Positions 32,716 through 32,888 of a stretch of 32,888 bases of DNA are shown here, in pieces. The stretch is from Gammaproteobacteria bacterium (GTDB taxonomy: Bacteria > Pseudomonadota > Gammaproteobacteria > Pseudomonadales > Azotimanducaceae). The notes below the pieces were generated by a model. That model had not been told where the DNA came from and made no database searches. It saw nothing but the letters and a program-made list of their open reading frames with translations. The DNA is taken from NCBI GenBank assembly GCA_003248125.1, contig QJXZ01000006.1:1-32888 (forward strand), read 5' to 3'. Within the stretch, counting starts at the first letter, position 1; every line of letters starts with the position of its first letter. Position numbers and translations under genes: made by a program.

Positions 32716-32888
32716 CTAGTTTTCATTGGTTAGGATCTCGTAGCGTACCCAAACGGTCGCCTTAGTTCGGATGTTCTTCGGTATGAATAGCAGTGGGTTC
32801 TCGATACCTCGCCGAGTTGCGAATACAACGATCTCTTCGATCATCTGCGGATTGTCGACGCGGCTTTGATCGAATTGAATTCGCGGCC
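32716..32888 (-). CDS. Partial cassette gene, C-terminus only, unknown function
   Basis: On the minus strand this frame is open from the window edge to a TAG at 32718-32716, giving at least 56 residues. The end reads GIENPLLFIPKNIRTKA and VWVRYEILTNEN. It finishes 20 bases before the attC site on the same strand, as a cassette gene should. I do not recognise a family, and the start lies beyond the window. Confidence 0.6.
   Translation of the reverse strand, partial: PRIQFDQSRVDNPQMIEEIVVFATRRGIENPLLFIPKNIRTKATVWVRYEILTNEN

Overview
The window is a GC-rich chromosomal stretch, packed almost end to end with genes. The gene families suggest a free-living gammaproteobacterium: a RimK-related ligase with an inactive transglutaminase/7TM protein, a PA0069-type radical SAM protein behind a LexA box, a coniferyl aldehyde dehydrogenase, REP-like palindromes and an integron attC site. 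No rRNA, tRNA or marker gene is present, so genus cannot be given. I see no CRISPR array.

Layout. (1) 1-2749, minus: an operon of Tat-exported Fe/Mn superoxide dismutase, Cj0069-type ATP-grasp protein and a partial MFS transporter. (2) 2867-5954: an MsnO8-type flavin monooxygenase, a DUF2784 membrane protein, a DksA/TraR zinc-finger protein, a small membrane protein and a Bax inhibitor-1 family protein, with a perfect 19-bp palindrome at 4232-4272. (3) 5941-9628, minus: a translationally coupled trio of VOC protein, CbbQ/NorQ-type AAA ATPase and CbbO/NorD-type VWA protein. (4) 9760-11297, plus: an esterase coupled to a GNAT acetyltransferase. (5) 11287-16713, minus: a six-gene run of retropepsin-like lipoprotein, inactive transglutaminase/7TM protein, RimK-like ATP-grasp, ABM monooxygenase, GST and amidohydrolase. 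(6) 16784-17884: a LexA box and the PA0069-family radical SAM gene. (7) 17895-23136: an APC permease, a small unknown, a short 3-hydroxyacyl-CoA dehydrogenase, coniferyl aldehyde dehydrogenase and a spinster-type MFS transporter.

(8) 23170-31765 is more accessory in character. It holds three divergent members of one small membrane-anchored family (23170-23661, 27904-28386, 30704-31162). Between them lie unrelated single genes (small alpha/beta hydrolase, nitrilase, HIT, MDR dehydrogenase, RidA, GFA) and an 851-residue protein with TIR, transmembrane, PEGA-like, SUMF1-like and alpha/beta hydrolase parts. A REP-like palindrome lies just before that gene. (9) 31766-32888 is mobile DNA: a decayed IS30-family transposase fragment abuts a SnoaL-like gene, which is followed by a well-formed attC site (32596-32695) and the 3' end of another cassette gene. 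Both ORFs and the attC point to the minus strand, so the right end of the window is the edge of an integron cassette array.

The most unusual items are the TIR-to-periplasmic-hydrolase fusion, the attC cassette edge, the VOC/MoxR/VWA trio, the three-paralog cluster and the LexA-controlled radical SAM gene. All functional calls come from motif and family recognition by eye; no searches were run.
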